This document shows positions 8,528-15,923 of a stretch of 64,000 nucleotides of DNA, one piece after another. Position 1 is the first letter of the stretch; every line of letters begins with the position of its first letter. The stretch is taken from contig JAZSBL010000025.1 in NCBI GenBank assembly GCA_045602385.1, positions 7,054 to 71,053 of the forward strand, read 5' to 3'. The stretch is from SVTX01 sp045602385. GTDB taxonomy: Bacteria > Bacillota > Clostridia > Oscillospirales > CAG-272. Both the position numbers and the translations under genes were made by a program. The notes below the pieces were generated by a model, which was given only the letters and a program-made list of their open reading frames with translations, was not told the origin of the DNA and made no database searches.

Positions 8528-8579
8528 AAAAAACTTGATATATCAAGTATACGCCAACTATGAAAGTCGGCGTACTTGA
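8528..8579 (-). promoter_or_regulatory. Overlapping hairpins, possible attenuator before htrA
   Basis: Reading leftward, a first hairpin pairs 8579-8569 with 8555-8543 (TCAAGTACGCC with a 2-base bulge). A second, perfect 16-base palindrome ACTTGATATATCAAGT (8548-8533) shares bases 8543-8548 with the first and is followed directly by six T, just before the htrA ribosome site. The two folds exclude each other, the second being terminator-like. Confidence 0.45.
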
Positions 8580-8593
8580 AATGTCATAAAAAT

Positions 8594-9283
8594 TCAGTTG
8601 AGTATCTCGAACTTGTAGCCAACGCCCCAAACAGTCTTGATCACCCACTTGTCAGACACGTTATCAAGCTTCTCGCGAAGTCTCTTGATATGTACGTCGA
8701 CAGTTCTGGAGTCGCCAAGATAGTCAAAGCCCCAAACCTTGTCAAGAAGCTGATCGCGTGTGAATACGCGGTTATAGTTCGACGCAAGGAAGTAAAGAAG
8801 CTCCAGCTCCTTGGGGGGGATATCCACGCTCTTGCCCTTAAGCTTAAGTTCATATTTCTCATGGCTTATCTCGATATTTTCGAATCTGATAACCTCGTCG
8901 TCAGACTGAGGCATGCTTGCTCTGCAACGGCGAAGCACCGCCTTGATCCTTGCGGAAAGCTCCTTGTTATCGATGGGCTTTACCATGTAATCATCTGCGC
9001 CAAGCTCAAGGCCAAGCACCTTGTCAAACACGTCTCCCTTTGTGCTGATCATAATGATCGGCTTCTGCGAGCTCTCACGGATCTCGCGGCAGACCTGCCA
9101 GCCATCCTTTTTGGGAAGCGTGATATCAAGTACGGTGATGTCAGGATCATACATCTTGAAAAAGCTGATTCCTTCGCTTCCGTCACACGCGACCTTAACG
9201 TCGTAGCCCTCGGACTCAAAAAAAGCTCTTATCGGCTCGGATATCGACACCTCGTCCTCAATGACCAAAATTTTAGTTTCCAT
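8594..9283 (-). CDS. OmpR/PhoB-type response regulator
   Basis: Protein of 229 residues. Receiver domain: IEDE acidic pair, phospho-acceptor D53 (VLDITLPKKDG), T81 and K102 (MVKPID). The DNA-binding winged helix covers about 130-229 (PPKELELLYFLASN, RTVDVHIKRLREKL, VWGVGYKFE). The ATG at 9283 (METKILVIED) has GGAG about 12 bases upstream; nine upstream codons are open without a site. No histidine kinase lies beside it, so the partner is elsewhere. The next gene on the strand is htrA, which may be a target or co-transcribed, recalling the link of CssR to HtrA in Bacillus; that link is inference. Confidence 0.92.
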   Translation of the reverse strand: METKILVIEDEVSISEPIRAFFESEGYDVKVACDGSEGISFFKMYDPDITVLDITLPKKDGWQVCREIRESSQKPIIMISTKGDVFDKVLGLELGADDYMVKPIDNKELSARIKAVLRRCRASMPQSDDEVIRFENIEISHEKYELKLKGKSVDIPPKELELLYFLASNYNRVFTRDQLLDKVWGFDYLGDSRTVDVHIKRLREKLDNVSDKWVIKTVWGVGYKFEILN

Positions 9284-9458
9284 TATATTTAAGTCTCCGT
9301 TCCGCCGCAATGCGGCTCTTTGCTATTCTTTATTCTAAACTTCCTTTTGGAAATTTGTGTGATTGCAAGTTGAATTCTTAACGAAATTTGCCGAAAAAAT
9401 TAACCGCGTTAAATTTGCGGTCACACGGAATTCGCAGTATATTTATCTTGCGTTAATA

Positions 9459-9487
9459 ATTATAACACAAAAAACACGATTTGTACA
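9459..9487 (-). promoter_or_regulatory. Probable promoter for the OmpR-type regulator
   Basis: Minus strand TGTACA (9487-9482), 17 bases, perfect TATAAT (9464-9459). The leader would be about 170 bases. The rest of the gap 9284-9581 is AT-rich and shows nothing else. Confidence 0.55.
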
Positions 9488-9581
9488 GTGATTTTGAAAA
9501 AATTTTGAGTAATTTTTTAACACATTTAGAATTGAGTCACACAAAGGCAACATTTATATGCCAAAATAAACAAAATGTGAA

Positions 9582-10388
9582 TCAATTGGTGGGCGCGAGG
9601 ATCACCGTCGTCCCCTCCCCCCGCACAACGTCGCGTCCGCCGTATCCTACGGCGGTAAGTGTCAGGGCATAGCGTTTGTCGGGGCTAAAGCAATACTCTC
9701 CGCGAAAGACGCCGTTGCTTGCCACAACTCCCGCCACCAACACCTCGAAATGCTCCCCCTCGCCGCTGAGGTCTGCAAAAAAGAGCCGCACGCCCGCCGC
9801 AAAGCAGTCCTCCGCTTTCACCTTAAAGCGAACTCTCCCGACGTCTATCCCCCGCACGGTGATTTCGGGCAGATACCCGTCATCCTCCTCTCCGCTTTCA
9901 TCCGCATTGATAGAAATATCGGGAACGCCATCCACCTCCAAGGTCAATATCTCTCCCGCATCACCGAGATAGCGGGCGGCGCGGCAATCAAGCGACAGGC
10001 ATTCTCTGCCTCTGCCCGTCCTTTTGAAATACAAACGCGCCAAAACGCCGTCCGGCGCGGTGTTGCTGCGCGAATCGATCAGAAATCTCAGCTCTCCGCC
10101 AAAGTCTATTTCCGTATAGCTGACACTCTCGTCGGTCGCGCCGCCCGAAAGATAGATAAGGCTGTCGGGGGTGTAATCAAGCTCGCAGAGCATGGCGCAT
10201 ATTCCAAACTCCGATTCAAGAGATATTTCTATCTCCAGAATACCGTCCTCCGCCTCGCTTGCTCGGCATAAAAGGCGGGCGCCGCTATCCGCCCCATCTC
10301 CCGCCTCCACGGGCAGACAAACAAGTCCGCCGAGCAACGCGGCAAGGATAAGCAGCGCGACGGCTCTTAACAGCACCTTGTATCTCAT
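9582..10388 (-). CDS. Secreted protein with cohesin-like N-terminal domain
   Basis: Protein of 268 residues. MRYKVLLRAVALLILAALLG is a signal peptide, probably cleaved near VEAGDG. The following 110 residues (LEIEISLESEFGICAMLCEL...DYTPDSLIYLSGG...GVLARLYFKRT) have the strand order and the 'G-hydrophobic-L-x-F' ending of cohesin-fold domains that occur in Clostridia surface proteins. The C-terminal 100 residues look like a second beta-rich domain (RFKVKAEDCFAAGVRLFFAD). I start at the ATG at 10388, preceded by GGGAGG; the overlapping GTG one codon up is too close to it. No dockerin or anchoring motif is visible. Function unknown beyond probable extracellular binding. Confidence 0.6.
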   Translation of the reverse strand: MRYKVLLRAVALLILAALLGGLVCLPVEAGDGADSGARLLCRASEAEDGILEIEISLESEFGICAMLCELDYTPDSLIYLSGGATDESVSYTEIDFGGELRFLIDSRSNTAPDGVLARLYFKRTGRGRECLSLDCRAARYLGDAGEILTLEVDGVPDISINADESGEEDDGYLPEITVRGIDVGRVRFKVKAEDCFAAGVRLFFADLSGEGEHFEVLVAGVVASNGVFRGEYCFSPDKRYALTLTAVGYGGRDVVRGEGTTVILAPTN

Positions 10389-10572
10389 CACGTCCTCCCA
10401 AAAAACGAATTAATAAATATTATTTTGATTTTTTTCCTTATATTCCATATTATCCCTTGTCCGATCGCGTTTGAAAACAAAAATATCGGGCAAAATAAAA
10501 ACGCGGAATAAATCTTTTGATTTTTTCGTAAATATCACAAAACCGCAAAAGCGGTGTTGGAGAAGAACTGAA

Positions 10573-10893
10573 ATGAAAAAGATCATAATTGCATTTTCTC
10601 TTGTGCTTGTGCTCGCGCTCAGCATATTGCTTGTGGCGTGCGGTAACAACAACACGACCGACGAGGGCACAGGTAAGCCCTCAAGCACAAACACGGAAAC
10701 AACAACGGGCATGTTTACAGAAACCGTGTCCGAAAGAGAGACCGTTGCAGAAACGGTAACAGACAGCCTCCTTGACGAGGCCGAAAGCAAGCTTGAGGAA
10801 ATGAGCGAGGACGCCACCCACGGCGTAGAGGACAGCACCGGCGGTCATTCTACCAGAGGCGGCAAGCGCACGCTTATCCCCAGAGGTAAATAA
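10573..10893 (+). CDS. Small Thr/Glu-rich lipoprotein
   Basis: Protein of 106 residues beginning MKKIIIAFSLVLVLALSILL and a lipobox LLVAC with Cys at residue 23, so it should be lipid-anchored outside the membrane. The mature part is low in complexity: Asn, Thr, Glu and Ser rich, with a predicted amphipathic stretch (LLDEAESKLEEMSEDATHG) and a basic end. The ATG at 10573 has GGAGAAGAAC upstream; the longer open frame from 10471 has no ribosome site. No family recognised. It is the only rightward gene between two leftward ones, and a terminator follows. Confidence 0.7.
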   Translation: MKKIIIAFSLVLVLALSILLVACGNNNTTDEGTGKPSSTNTETTTGMFTETVSERETVAETVTDSLLDEAESKLEEMSEDATHGVEDSTGGHSTRGGKRTLIPRGK

Positions 10894-10900
10894 ACAAAAA

Positions 10901-10933
10901 GAAGGGTTGACCGCGATTTGCGATCAGCCCTTC
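10901..10933. terminator. Bidirectional terminator
   Basis: GAAGGGTTGACCGC / GCGATCAGCCCTTC forms a stem with small mismatches between the convergent lipoprotein and permease genes. Confidence 0.7.
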
Positions 10934-10951
10934 GTGTTATGAGGCTACATA

Positions 10952-12148
10952 CTATATTATAAGAAGCGCGAACGCGGTCAGGATAATCAAAAATCCAAAG
11001 TTGAACGCGCTGAAAAGCCCGATATAGGAGAGCGTCTTGCCCTTTGTGTGCGAGGTATACTCACGGAAGGTGATAAGGCTGGCAAGCGAGGATATGAGCG
11101 TTCCCACACCGCCGATATTTACGCCGAGCAAAAGCTCCTTGTAATTAGTGGTAAATTCAGAGAGCAATATTGCGCTGGGCACGTTACTGATGACCTGACA
11201 CGAGCCTATTGCCGTGAGAAGCGTGCTTCTGTTAAGGAGTGACGCGAAGAAATCGTTTACCGCGCCGATGCGTGACACGTTGCCCGCAAGCAAGAAGAAG
11301 CAGACGAAGGTCAAAAGCAGGGGGTAATCGACCTTCAAAAGTGCCTTTTTGTCGGTAAAGAAGACCGCAAAGAAGACAAGCGGCAGGCAGATATAGTAAG
11401 GAACTACACGGAATACCGTCAGAATCGCAATTGCGAAAAGAACAAGGTAGAATACCGCGCGCTTGGGATCTGTGCGCTCAACCTCGTTTTCGGTAAGCTC
11501 CAACGGCTCGCGCGGGATAATAAAGCAGCAGAGTGTGAAAAGAATTATCGAGAGAATGAACGGGAATACCATTATTCCCATAAATTCCATCGTGGGAATA
11601 TTGAATTTCGTGTAGATATAGAGGTTCTGGGGGTTGCCGAAGGGGGTCAACATGCCGCCGAGGTTTGCCGCGATATTCTGGAAGATGAATATCGGCGCCA
11701 TGTGCTTTTCCTTGCCTGTTGCCGAAAGCGAAATATAGCCGAGGGGCAAAAAGGTGAGCAGCGCCATGTCGTTGGCTAAGAACATCGAGCCTATAAATGT
11801 GATGTAGACCAGCGCCAGTGCAAGCGTGCGAGTGTTGCCCGCACATTTTACGATTCTTTTCGCCGTAATGGTGAAAAAGCGGATATTTTTAAGCGCGCAG
11901 ATGACCGCCAGGGTGCAGAAAAGGCAGGTCAGCGTCTTGAAATCGAAATAACCGATATATTGCGAGTCGGGTTTTACGATAAAGCAGGAGATAAGCGCGA
12001 GAGTGGCGGCTATCACTAATACGAAATTCTTTTTTGCAAAATCCGCGACCGTGTGGCGCGCCGCGTCAAGCACGTGTGTGACTTCTTGCGCGGATATATG
12101 ATGCCCGTGCAGATGCGGTCTCTGCGGTAAAAGCCTCTGATTTGCCAT
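10952..12148 (-). CDS. ArsB/NhaD/CitMHS-type ion transporter
   Basis: Protein of 398 residues with about ten or eleven membrane helices, of the ion transporter superfamily. Visible family features are the paired half-repeats, LANDMALLTFLPLG in the first half and SNVPSAILLSEF in the second, and GGMLTPFGNPQNLYIYTKF in between. The N-terminus is a His-rich cytoplasmic tail (RPHLHGHHISAQ). Substrate cannot be told: arsenite, Na/H, citrate and dicarboxylate carriers share these motifs, and no arsR or arsC lies nearby. The ATG at 12148 has a perfect AGGAGG; the open frame extends 38 codons further into the promoter and is not used. Own promoter at 12189-12217. Confidence 0.85.
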   Translation of the reverse strand: MANQRLLPQRPHLHGHHISAQEVTHVLDAARHTVADFAKKNFVLVIAATLALISCFIVKPDSQYIGYFDFKTLTCLFCTLAVICALKNIRFFTITAKRIVKCAGNTRTLALALVYITFIGSMFLANDMALLTFLPLGYISLSATGKEKHMAPIFIFQNIAANLGGMLTPFGNPQNLYIYTKFNIPTMEFMGIMVFPFILSIILFTLCCFIIPREPLELTENEVERTDPKRAVFYLVLFAIAILTVFRVVPYYICLPLVFFAVFFTDKKALLKVDYPLLLTFVCFFLLAGNVSRIGAVNDFFASLLNRSTLLTAIGSCQVISNVPSAILLSEFTTNYKELLLGVNIGGVGTLISSLASLITFREYTSHTKGKTLSYIGLFSAFNFGFLIILTAFALLII

Positions 12149-12188
12149 ACCTGTTCCTCCTATGTCCAAAATTTCAAACCAAGGATAG

Positions 12189-12217
12189 AGTATAGCACGA
12201 AGAAGGCAAATTGTCAA
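12189..12217 (-). promoter_or_regulatory. Sigma-A promoter for the transporter
   Basis: Minus strand TTGACA (12217-12212), 17 bases, TATACT (12194-12189), about 40 bases before the start codon. Confidence 0.85.
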
Positions 12218-12243
12218 GCGGGTTTTATAAAAAATTTTAGGGC

Positions 12244-12290
12244 AAAAATTTGGACACATCATTTTAGGAATTTCCTATATGATGTGTCCA
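12244..12290 (-). terminator. Terminator after the collagen-like/BspA lipoprotein
   Basis: TGGACACATCAT (12251-12262) pairs with ATGATGTGTCCA (12279-12290); the loop holds a further small palindrome AGGAATTTCCT. On the minus strand the stem is followed by AATTTTTG. Confidence 0.7.
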
Positions 12291-12372
12291 TTATTTTTGA
12301 AAAATTATATAATCAGTCCTAACAAATTTTGATTATCTCCTTGAATGATTGCGTACAGTTTTCCTTTGTCCA

Positions 12373-14331
12373 TCAATACCATATTTCCCCATCATTACAC
12401 ACAACCACAAATCCATAGCTATTATAATTCCAATATCCATCACTCTTTACAATATTATACCACTCTTCACAAGCTCCCGAAAATCTTATCTCTTTAATGT
12501 CGCAGTCATAGAAGGCATAATCATCAATAATTTGTATGGTTGAAGGGATTTCAACGATTATGTTTTTTAAATTACTGAATGTATAGGATGCGATTCTATT
12601 TATTTGTTCTCCATCTGGCGTTTCAATCGGAATGCTTATAACTGTTGCCATTCCAACAATGCTTGAAGTGCCGTCTCCGTTAGATTCATAAACAAAACCG
12701 TTTGTTTCCTTATCTGCTCCAGTACAGGTAATGTTTGCATTTAGTAACCATTTGTTACCGCCTAAAGCATTATCTATATCAATTTCTTGCCATTGCTTTT
12801 GGCTTCCTGTATATATTACATTCGTCAAAGAACCACACTCCATAAAGGCTCCGTAATCAATTCTTACTATGCTACTAGGAATTTCAATGTCTGTTAATGA
12901 GTCAAGGTACATATATGCACCTATTCCTATAACAGAAACGCTCTGGGGAATTATCGTGTTTTTACACCCGATAACTAAAGTATCAGTAGCCGTCTCTATA
13001 ATTGCATTGCAGTTGTTTCTTGAATCGTATACTGGATTGTTAGGATGCACAACTATACTTTTCAAAGAATCACAACCAAAGAATACTGGGGCATCCGGTC
13101 GACCTAAAGATACAACGCTTTCTGGAATTTCTATACTAATTAGAGATTTGCAATCTCCAAAAGCCGAAAAACCAATGCTAGTTATACTATTAGGTATTGT
13201 CATAGTAAGAAATGTTTTATCTCTCCACGTCCCCTGAAATGCGCGATCTGCTATAGTAGTAACAGGCTTTCCATTATATGTTGAGGGGATAACGGGATGA
13301 GAGTCATTCCCGTCATAGCCCAGAACACAGTAACTTTCTCCATCATCGGATAGTTCAAGAACAAATCCATTGGTATCGCAATCAAAGCCACATACACTAC
13401 AAACAGTACCAACGTAGTTATGGCTTGCTTCAATCACAGTTTGTTCAACAAAGACTTTTTTGCAAATTTCACAATGGCTACCTTCTGTTATGCCATTTGT
13501 CGTACAGGTTGCCTGTACTGCTTTATCAATTACTGTAGCATGGCCAAATAACGCACAAATATTATTTGTTGCTACATCATAGATCCATTCTTCCTCGGTA
13601 CCGGTATATTCAGGATAATGCTTTTTGAAGATTTCATAAACAGATAAGCCATCATTTCCTTGTTCCCCCTGAGGGCCCTGTGCGCCGTCCTGACCATCTT
13701 TTCCGTCCGCGCCATCGGCTCCATCTTTGCCGTCGGCACCGTTAGCTCCGTCCTTACCGGGCGCGCCGACAAGAGAGAGCAACCATTCTTCAACGGTTCC
13801 CTTATATCCGTTCTCTACAGCAAGGTCGTATGCGGATTTGCCGTCAAGACCGTCTTTACCGTCTGCACCGTCTTTACCATCCGCTCCGTTAGCACCATCT
13901 TTACCGTCGGCACCGTTAGTTCCGTCCTTACCGGGCGCGCCAACAAGAGAATTGAGCCATTCCTCAACGGTTCCCTCGTAGCCCTTTTCTACGGCAAGCT
14001 CGTATGCGGATTTTCCATCAGCGCCGTCTGCACCGTCAGCGCCGTCGGCTCCGTCCTTACCGTCAGCTCCCGCAAGAGATGCCACCCACTCCTCAAAGGT
14101 TCCGGTGTAGCCTCTGGCGGTCAATTCCTCGTCAATATCGTAAGGATTTTTGTATATTTCGGTATAATCCTTGTTCTCCGCCTCGGTTTCTGCAGAAGTC
14201 GGATTTTCAAGCCCGTCCGCGGAGAGATTGCTCTCTGTTTCCTGCGCTTCAGGCTGCGTTACGTCACACGCGCCAAGCGGAAGCACCATACAAACAATCA
14301 AAAGCAAAACCACAAATAGTTTACGTTTCAT
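12373..14331 (-). CDS. Lipoprotein with collagen-like repeats and BspA-type leucine-rich repeats
   Basis: Protein of 652 residues. The lipobox LGAC follows a 20-residue signal (MKRKLFVVLLLIVCMVLPLG). Residues about 65-260 hold three copies of a unit 'SAYELAVEKGYEGTVEEWL' joined by Gly-X-Y collagen-like tracts (GKDGANGADGKDGADG). A Cys-containing middle region (EGSHCEICKKVF, GTVCSVCGFDC) follows, then BspA-type leucine-rich repeats (ITSIGFSAFGDCKSL, VSVIGIGAYMYLDSL, IQIIDDYAFYDCDIK) to the end. The likely picture is an adhesin on a collagen-like stalk anchored to the membrane. The start at 14331 has AAAGGA upstream. It is transcribed divergently from the Xre gene at 14456 from a consensus promoter whose spacer is an operator. 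The C-terminal half is more AT-rich than the repeats. Confidence 0.85.
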   Translation of the reverse strand: MKRKLFVVLLLIVCMVLPLGACDVTQPEAQETESNLSADGLENPTSAETEAENKDYTEIYKNPYDIDEELTARGYTGTFEEWVASLAGADGKDGADGADGADGADGKSAYELAVEKGYEGTVEEWLNSLVGAPGKDGTNGADGKDGANGADGKDGADGKDGLDGKSAYDLAVENGYKGTVEEWLLSLVGAPGKDGANGADGKDGADGADGKDGQDGAQGPQGEQGNDGLSVYEIFKKHYPEYTGTEEEWIYDVATNNICALFGHATVIDKAVQATCTTNGITEGSHCEICKKVFVEQTVIEASHNYVGTVCSVCGFDCDTNGFVLELSDDGESYCVLGYDGNDSHPVIPSTYNGKPVTTIADRAFQGTWRDKTFLTMTIPNSITSIGFSAFGDCKSLISIEIPESVVSLGRPDAPVFFGCDSLKSIVVHPNNPVYDSRNNCNAIIETATDTLVIGCKNTIIPQSVSVIGIGAYMYLDSLTDIEIPSSIVRIDYGAFMECGSLTNVIYTGSQKQWQEIDIDNALGGNKWLLNANITCTGADKETNGFVYESNGDGTSSIVGMATVISIPIETPDGEQINRIASYTFSNLKNIIVEIPSTIQIIDDYAFYDCDIKEIRFSGACEEWYNIVKSDGYWNYNSYGFVVVCNDGEIWY

Positions 14332-14377
14332 TTTCTTTGGTCCTTTCCCTGCTCGATTCAATTCGGCAGTTTAGTTT

Positions 14378-14406
14378 ATTATACTCAATCTTTGAGTATT
14401 TGTCAA
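14378..14406 (-). promoter_or_regulatory. Consensus promoter of the BspA lipoprotein
   Basis: Minus strand TTGACA (14406-14401), exactly 17 bases, TATAAT (14383-14378): both boxes match the consensus fully. The 17-base spacer is itself the first palindromic operator. Confidence 0.92.
14381..14399. promoter_or_regulatory. Operator 1 for the Xre-type regulator
   Basis: ATACTCAATCTTTGAGTAT is a palindrome with half-site ATACTCAA and a 3-base centre. It fills the spacer of the lipoprotein promoter. A second copy lies 25 bases away, at 14406-14424. Confidence 0.8.
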
Positions 14407-14427
14407 TACTCAATGTTTGAGTATGGT
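14400..14427 (+). promoter_or_regulatory. Promoter of the small Xre regulator
   Basis: TTGTCA (14400-14405), 16-base spacer, TATGGT (14422-14427), about 28 bases before the start codon. Its -35 box overlaps the -35 box of the opposite promoter, so the two promoters stand back to back. Confidence 0.65.
14406..14424. promoter_or_regulatory. Operator 2 for the Xre-type regulator
   Basis: ATACTCAATGTTTGAGTAT, the same palindrome as operator 1 apart from the centre. It overlaps the spacer and -10 box of the regulator's own promoter, which suggests autoregulation. Confidence 0.8.
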
Positions 14428-14455
14428 AATATTTTTCTATAAGGAGGGGAAACAT

Positions 14456-14674
14456 ATGGACTACAGGACAAGAATAAGAAACGTGCGCGAGGACCGCGAT
14501 CTTACGCAAGCGGAGGTCGGTCGCGTTCTGCAAAAATCCCAGCAGGGTTACAATCATATTGAGGCAGGTAGAGCCGAGCTGAAAATAGAAGATCTCATTC
14601 GCCTTTGCGAATTTTACGATCTGTCGGCAGATTATTTGATAGGCATTACCGACACGCCCAAAAAACTAAAGTAA
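14456..14674 (+). CDS. Small Xre-family HTH repressor
   Basis: Protein of 72 residues consisting of one HTH_3 domain: REDRDLTQAEVGRVLQKSQQ gives helices 1-3, followed by the EAGRAELKIEDLIRLCEFYD and LSADYLIGITD segments usual in Xre proteins. The ATG at 14456 has GGAGGGGA 7 bases upstream; an upstream in-frame ATG at 14417 would lie inside the operator. There is no effector domain, so it is likely a simple repressor acting at the two palindromes in the divergent promoter, controlling itself and the BspA lipoprotein. A strong terminator follows directly. Confidence 0.92.
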   Translation: MDYRTRIRNVREDRDLTQAEVGRVLQKSQQGYNHIEAGRAELKIEDLIRLCEFYDLSADYLIGITDTPKKLK

Positions 14675-14675
14675 A

Positions 14676-14708
14676 ACAGGACAACTCCACGGTTGTCCTG
14701 TTGTTTTT
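14676..14708 (+). terminator. Terminator of the Xre gene
   Basis: ACAGGACAAC / GTTGTCCTGT stem of 10 base pairs with a 6-base loop, then TGTTTTT, directly after the stop codon. Confidence 0.92.
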
Positions 14709-14870
14709 ATTTCTATTTATTATATTTCTCCGACTTCGTGGATATTAAAAGGATTAAACGGCGGCACCGCGTGTGGTTCCCCGAAGCGAATAAAATGAGC
14801 TTTGGGGGTTCCGAGCAAGGCACCGCCCTGCGGTTTACGAGTTTACCAAGGGGTTGTCGACTTGAAACCA

Positions 14871-14992
14871 AGGCCCCTTTGTGTAAAGGGGGCTCCCGAC
14901 GCAGTCGGGTGGGGGATTGTTTTGTGGCGTGTTGTTGCTTTACAATCCCTCAGTCAACTTCGTTGACAGCTCCCTTTACACAAGGGAGCCTT
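14871..14992. repeat. Palindromic MITE-like element, family B, copy 1
   Basis: Arms 14871-14920 and 14942-14992 are reverse complements with few mismatches (AGGCnCCyTTGTGTAAAGGG at the ends, GGGATTGT inside), separated by 21 bases. The same arms occur at 63711-63850 and start again at 63978. An open frame of 188 codons across it on the plus strand is an accident of the palindrome. The remaining gap (14709-14870 and 14993-15076) holds only short words shared with the other repeat sites (TTTGTAGCCGTAAA near 15017). Confidence 0.85.
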
Positions 14993-15076
14993 ACGCAAGG
15001 CGAAAACCGACAAGAATTTGTAGCCGTAAACTCTCCGACAAATCAAAATTTGTCGCTATCAATCATTCCCCCGAAA

Positions 15077-15109
15077 AGAAAAGGTCGGTCAACTAACGTG
15101 ACCGACTTT
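15077..15109 (-). terminator. Terminator of the acyl-ACP thioesterase gene
   Basis: AAGTCGGTCA / TGACCGACCTT on the minus strand, loop of about 7, then TTTC; 13 bases after the stop. Confidence 0.8.
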
Positions 15110-15121
15110 GATCTATTGGAT

Positions 15122-15874
15122 TTACAGCTTTTCAAGCACTGCGCAGGCTTCAAGGCAGGTTTCACCCTGCTCGTTTGTCGTGCGGACGTAGAGCATTCCG
15201 CTCTCGTCTATCTCGCTTCGCGACACTGTCAACGTTGCGCCGAGCGCAGACTCCTTTAAATAGGAAAGCGACAGGCTCTTTATGCGCATGGGTAACTCCG
15301 CCGCCGAAAGCTCCTCTATATAGTCGCAGATCATATCGGGATAGCGTGTATTATTCATATGCATGTTATAGTCGATATCAGAATAGACTATTTTCCTCTT
15401 TCCGACCTCGCGCATAGCAGTGTCCTTTGGAACTCTCGCCTTTTTGAGCAGGGTGTCGGGATCGATGGGCTCATCATAGTAGAACTTGCCACCGAATATA
15501 TCGTAATGGTCGGCGCGTACCATGGTCTTTTTATTAATATCGATAAGCACCCAGGTGCTTGCCGCCTCTGCCACTATCTCGCCGTCGCGCTCGATCTCAA
15601 AATAGCGGTTGAAGATATAGCTTTTCGCCTCTTTACACCATGTTCTGACCTCTATATTCTCGTATGCGTGGAGCGGCTTTTTGATATTCAGCGATATTGC
15701 GCCCAATATAAAGGCAAGTCCATGCTCATCGCGCAGCCAATCAAGCGGCAGGCCCGAATCCTCACACTGGCGATTGGCGGTTTCCTGCATATATTCAACT
15801 ATCTTTGAGGGGCGGACGCATCGGTTTGCGTCGGTATCGTGCCAGTTTGTCTTTATTCTGTACGTAAATTTCAT
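15122..15874 (-). CDS. Acyl-ACP thioesterase (FatA/FatB-like)
   Basis: Protein of 250 residues with two hot-dog folds. The N-terminal half holds SKIVEYMQETANRQCEDSG and LAFILGAISLNIKKPLHAYE; the C-terminal half holds DIDYNMHMNNTRY, with the Asn and His typical of the active site of this family. It releases free fatty acid from acyl carrier protein in the cytoplasm. The ATG at 15874 has no ribosome site in the usual window; the nearest GGAG lies beyond a GC-rich hairpin (15887-15910). It lies 49 bases downstream of fba, so expression may depend on read-through from there. Confidence 0.9.
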   Translation of the reverse strand: MKFTYRIKTNWHDTDANRCVRPSKIVEYMQETANRQCEDSGLPLDWLRDEHGLAFILGAISLNIKKPLHAYENIEVRTWCKEAKSYIFNRYFEIERDGEIVAEAASTWVLIDINKKTMVRADHYDIFGGKFYYDEPIDPDTLLKKARVPKDTAMREVGKRKIVYSDIDYNMHMNNTRYPDMICDYIEELSAAELPMRIKSLSLSYLKESALGATLTVSRSEIDESGMLYVRTTNEQGETCLEACAVLEKL

Positions 15875-15886
15875 ATTTGAAAATTA

Positions 15887-15910
15887 CGGGACACCGCGCG
15901 GTGTCCCGTA
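15887..15910. terminator. Perfect GC-rich palindrome between fba and the thioesterase gene
   Basis: ACGGGACACCGC / GCGGTGTCCCGT, a 24-base perfect palindrome, 13 bases after the fba stop and 12 bases before the thioesterase ATG. The following AATTTTC is a weak T run, so termination may be partial. Confidence 0.65.
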
Positions 15911-15923
15911 TCTCCTTTAAAAA

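Noticed and set aside
8004..9433. Depletion of GAATTC as a footprint of the EcoRI-family methylase
   Set aside because: GAATTC occurs normally (for example 8004, 9372, 9428), so the window gives no sign of avoidance; the recognition site may also differ.
14693..15259. Plus-strand ORF of 188 codons
   Set aside because: It runs through the family B palindrome and into the antisense of the thioesterase gene, without a ribosome site.
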